Source: Deltaproteobacteria bacterium
GTDB lineage: Bacteria > Desulfobacterota > DSM-4660 > Desulfatiglandales > HGW-15
Length of the DNA: 16,839 nucleotides
NCBI GenBank assembly: GCA_019308985.1
Contig: JAFDHB010000074.1
Span: forward strand, 1-16,839
Direction: 5' to 3'
Made by a program: the position numbers and the translations under genes. The notes beneath the pieces are model-generated. The model did not search any database. It was not told the DNA's origin and saw only the letters and a program-made list of their open reading frames with translations. Position 1 is the first letter of the stretch. Each line of letters starts with the position of its first letter. Below are positions 14,680 to 16,839 of the stretch, one piece after another.

Positions 14680-16368
14680 TAACACCGGATAGAGGGCATC
14701 TACCCGCCCAAAGTAACTGTCCAGGGCCAAAGTAAGTTCTCTAGGTCGCGAAAACCCGCTGACCTGCTCGTGGAAAGCCGCTATCCACCTCTTGGCAAGT
14801 TCGCGCCATTCCGGCGTGCTACCCGTTAGCGCCACGGTGGAGTAGACGCCGCTTTTGCCCGGCCCCTGGCTCAATGCTGAGATCTCAGGCACGTCATCAG
14901 GAGTGAGATAGCCGAAGGTGACCGTCCAATTCTGGAATGTGACCTGACCAAAGCCTTTTGCCGCGCCAAAGCCAACATGTAACCACCCTTCGGCCAGGTC
15001 GCGCAGGACCAGGGCCATCCAGCCCAATTCCCAAGGCTCGGGATTATCCATGTGCAGACTCAATTGGAACGCTGGTTTCCACAAGACCAGGGCATCGAAT
15101 TTGAGGCCCTCCGCTCCTCCACCGGTAAAGCGGTCAATGGCCAGGAAATCCAGCATCTTGAATGTTGGGGGTTTGCAGTCAGCAGAGTAATATGGCGCAT
15201 CCTCTACAATCAGGCGACTCCCGCGCCGGGTACTCCCGAACAGGCGACAGGCCAGGCAAAGGTGTTCGTCATCCACGATTTTGTCCGAGGGTATGTTCCC
15301 TTTCTTCAGCAGTGCGTGACAACTGGCCAGTGGCGCATCAGAACGGCTTTCCACGGAGCTGCAGGCCGGGCATTTGCTCAGGAAATCCGCTTTATCCCCT
15401 GCAGTATGTGTCGCCAATGTGCGGGCGATGCGCTCGGCGTGCGAACGCAGCACACCGCGCAGACCCGCGCCAGTCAGCACAGGATGCTGCCAGTCGCCGC
15501 ACTGCGTCAGCAACGGTGCGTGGTCAAAACCGCTCGCGTCTGAAGTCGAGATGTCGTTCGTCAACAGGGGGCCCTGGGCCTGCAAGATGCCGGTCAGTGT
15601 GACCCAGGCACGCGCAACACCATCGGGTTGGGGCGGGCAAGGGGTGGGATGCAAGGCGCCAAGTTGGGCTTTAAGCCATCCGGTTTGGGATTGGGCGCGC
15701 TGCCAGGGCTGATCATCTTTCAAAAAGGCCAGCAGTTGCTCTGGCTGGTCCAGCAGAAACGTCTTGTACTCCAAGTTGGTCAGGTCAAACGCGCCTAGGC
15801 CGCGCGCCACGCGCCCGCCGAGGCACATTCGGCCTTGTTCCCATTCCGCCAGCCCGGCGGCCAGCAGGCGCTCATCCTCGTCAGTTGGATCGCGCAACTC
15901 CATCCGCGACTCAAACTCTGCTCCCGCAGGCAAAACCTCCAGGTCAAACTTGACCGATCCAGCCCGCGCCGCCGCGCCGGTTACACGGTCAATGCCCACG
16001 CCATCGCGGAACAATGGGCGTGGCAGATGTCCCAGCGGCACCGCGTTGAACACCAGCAGCCGCGAGGCCGTTGATTGAGCGGTCTCGGCGGCGGAATCGG
16101 ACGGGTTCACGTCGCCAAAGAGATGGCAGACCGCACAATCGCACGGGTGTGAGTCGCCGGTCAAGGCCGCACATGGTTTTGAACCCAATCGCGGGGCCAG
16201 ACGGGTAAGCAAGGCGCGTAGAGCCCCGGCAATCGCTGTACCGGGAATGAAAGGCCGTCCCTTGGCGTCGCGCCGCAGGAGTGCGTCGGTCAAATCATTA
16301 CCCTCGCCGCTGCCAATATGGACAGAAGTCCGTGCCCTCAAGGTTGCAGTGATCATCCGGTACGTCAT
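14662..16368 (-). CDS. Tandem double Cas7 RAMP (Csm3-like x2) of type III-D
   Basis: This 568-aa protein contains two Csm3-like RAMP units that form adjacent backbone positions on the crRNA. Unit 1, about 1-200, has HIGSGEGNDLTDALLRRD and RPFIPGTAIAGALR, a cysteine cluster at C66, C76, C78 and C81, the RDGVGIDRVTG strand and the GGRVARGLGAF loop. Unit 2, about 250-490, has PLLTNDIS, HPVLTGAGLRGVLR, cysteines C333, C336, C371 and C374 (CLACRLFGS), FLAIDRFTGG and GFGAAKGFGQV. By position, D28 and D282 are candidates for the Asp that slices target RNA in Csm3. Cas7-2x of the III-D variant is the best match. The ATG at 16368 has AAAGGAGG and an ATGA overlap. The longer upstream in-frame start is rejected. 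Confidence 0.9.
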   Translation of the reverse strand: MTYRMITATLRARTSVHIGSGEGNDLTDALLRRDAKGRPFIPGTAIAGALRALLTRLAPRLGSKPCAALTGDSHPCDCAVCHLFGDVNPSDSAAETAQSTASRLLVFNAVPLGHLPRPLFRDGVGIDRVTGAAARAGSVKFDLEVLPAGAEFESRMELRDPTDEDERLLAAGLAEWEQGRMCLGGRVARGLGAFDLTNLEYKTFLLDQPEQLLAFLKDDQPWQRAQSQTGWLKAQLGALHPTPCPPQPDGVARAWVTLTGILQAQGPLLTNDISTSDASGFDHAPLLTQCGDWQHPVLTGAGLRGVLRSHAERIARTLATHTAGDKADFLSKCPACSSVESRSDAPLASCHALLKKGNIPSDKIVDDEHLCLACRLFGSTRRGSRLIVEDAPYYSADCKPPTFKMLDFLAIDRFTGGGAEGLKFDALVLWKPAFQLSLHMDNPEPWELGWMALVLRDLAEGWLHVGFGAAKGFGQVTFQNWTVTFGYLTPDDVPEISALSQGPGKSGVYSTVALTGSTPEWRELAKRWIAAFHEQVSGFSRPRELTLALDSYFGRVDALYPVLKGGAQ

Positions 16369-16382
16369 TGCGCGCCTCCTTT
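16365..16382 (-). promoter_or_regulatory. Translational coupling junction, copy 1
   Basis: AAAGGAGGCGCGCAATGA combines a ribosome binding site with an overlapping stop and start (ATGA). It decides the start of the double Cas7 at 16368 and encodes KGGAQ-stop in the gene upstream. An identical 18-base copy lies at 14662-14679. Confidence 0.8.
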
Positions 16383-16839
16383 CTTTTCCCCGGCCCGCGC
16401 GGATATGCAATCGGCCAGCGTTGTAATGCCACGCAGCCAATCCTTTGGGGCTTCTTTCTTGAGGTATTCCAAGGCCTCACGCACTGCCTGAGTACCTCTT
16501 GCGCCTTCTTTGGCAAAGAAATTGTCTTTGCTGCGGCTACCGTACTCGGGCTCTCCGCCAATAGCTCCGATCAAGGCCTGATCCGGCTGCCCAAGTGCGT
16601 TCATTTCGCTGAGCAAGGCTTCCGGCGATTCATCACGGTGGGCATATAACCAGCGCGCCAGCGCCGCAAAACGCCGGTCAAGTTGCTCAGGCAGTTTCTG
16701 CAGCACTTCCTCCCAGAGTGCTATGAACGTGTCTTTGCCCGACCATTTTCCCAACCTCATTCGTGCATCAAGCCCGATGGCGCTCGTGTTCAGTTCCTCT
16801 CGCCGTTCATAGACGGGATGGTTAAACGCCACGCGGCCA
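16365..16839 (-). CDS. 3' part of a type III-D gene, helical C-terminus (partial)
   Basis: The frame is open to the right edge. A GTG at 16832 would give 155 aa, but no stop or ribosome binding site is visible before the edge, so this is probably the end of a longer gene. The visible part is almost entirely helical: IALWEEVLQKLPEQLDRRFAALARWL, then TQAVREALEYLKKE, then WLRGITTLADCISARAG. That fits a Cas11-like small-subunit domain, either alone (Csm2/Cmr5-like) or as the C-terminus of a Cas7-Cas5-Cas11 fusion as in the III-D variant. The C-terminal region of another III-D subunit is possible. It ends KGGAQ, the same five residues as the next gene, because the shared coupling sequence encodes them. 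Confidence 0.5.
   Translation of the reverse strand, partial: GRVAFNHPVYERREELNTSAIGLDARMRLGKWSGKDTFIALWEEVLQKLPEQLDRRFAALARWLYAHRDESPEALLSEMNALGQPDQALIGAIGGEPEYGSRSKDNFFAKEGARGTQAVREALEYLKKEAPKDWLRGITTLADCISARAGEKKGGAQ

Noticed and set aside
12190..15712. Several long plus-strand open frames opposite the III-D RAMP genes (for example 13126-13875 and 14051-14692)
   Set aside because: They lie antisense to well-supported genes in high-G+C sequence, where such shadow frames are expected. None has a ribosome binding site and recognisable domain.

Overview
The window is a CRISPR-Cas locus in which every recognisable gene lies on the minus strand and is read from right to left toward a CRISPR array at the left edge. 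It looks bacterial: genes are tightly packed, Shine-Dalgarno sites of the AAGGAGG type are strong, and many junctions are 4-bp ATGA overlaps. The host cannot be fixed. A MITE-like repeat with TCGTAAAAAGTC ends resembles elements I remember from Desulfobacterota (deltaproteobacterial) genomes. By eye, the right third is richer in G+C than the 5.5-9 kb region, which suggests two modules of different origin.

Layout in transcription order. (1) About 16839-11693 is a type III-D effector module, cut by the window edge: a 3'-partial helical protein, a tandem double Cas7 RAMP, Csx19, a RAMP of the TIGR03986 type with a cold-shock domain at its N-terminus, and Csx15. Cas10 and a Csx10/Cas5-like subunit are not in the window and would be expected just beyond its right end. 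(2) About 11617-11483 is a junction holding a 44-codon stub of a Cas8 gene that keeps a near-perfect ribosome binding site. (3) About 11391-5508 is a type I interference module: Cas3 with its HD nuclease at the C-terminus, a 577-aa Cas8-like large subunit, a DevR-type Cas7, and Cas5. (4) About 5493-2397 is a rearranged cas6 region. A 5' fragment of cas6 directly follows cas5, and a 3' fragment directly precedes cas1. Between them lie an AbrB-PIN toxin-antitoxin pair, a MITE-like repeat, an intact cas6, and a small protein plus nucleotidyltransferase pair. (5) About 2337-190 is the adaptation module cas1-cas2-cas4. (6) Positions 1-189 are a leader and the first repeat, first spacer and start of the second repeat of the array.

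Working model (inference): Cas1-Cas2-Cas4 adds spacers next to the leader. The array is transcribed leftward, and the single intact Cas6 cuts the precursor to leave an ACUGAAAG-type 5' handle. The guides could be shared by a Cas3/Cas8/Cas7/Cas5 DNA-targeting complex and a type III-D RNA-sensing complex, and Csx15 probably acts on the cyclic oligoadenylate made by the missing Cas10. The points most worth following are the flanking cas6 fragments around a TA-cas6-TA block, the cold-shock-domain RAMP fusion, and the Cas8 stub where the two effector modules meet.
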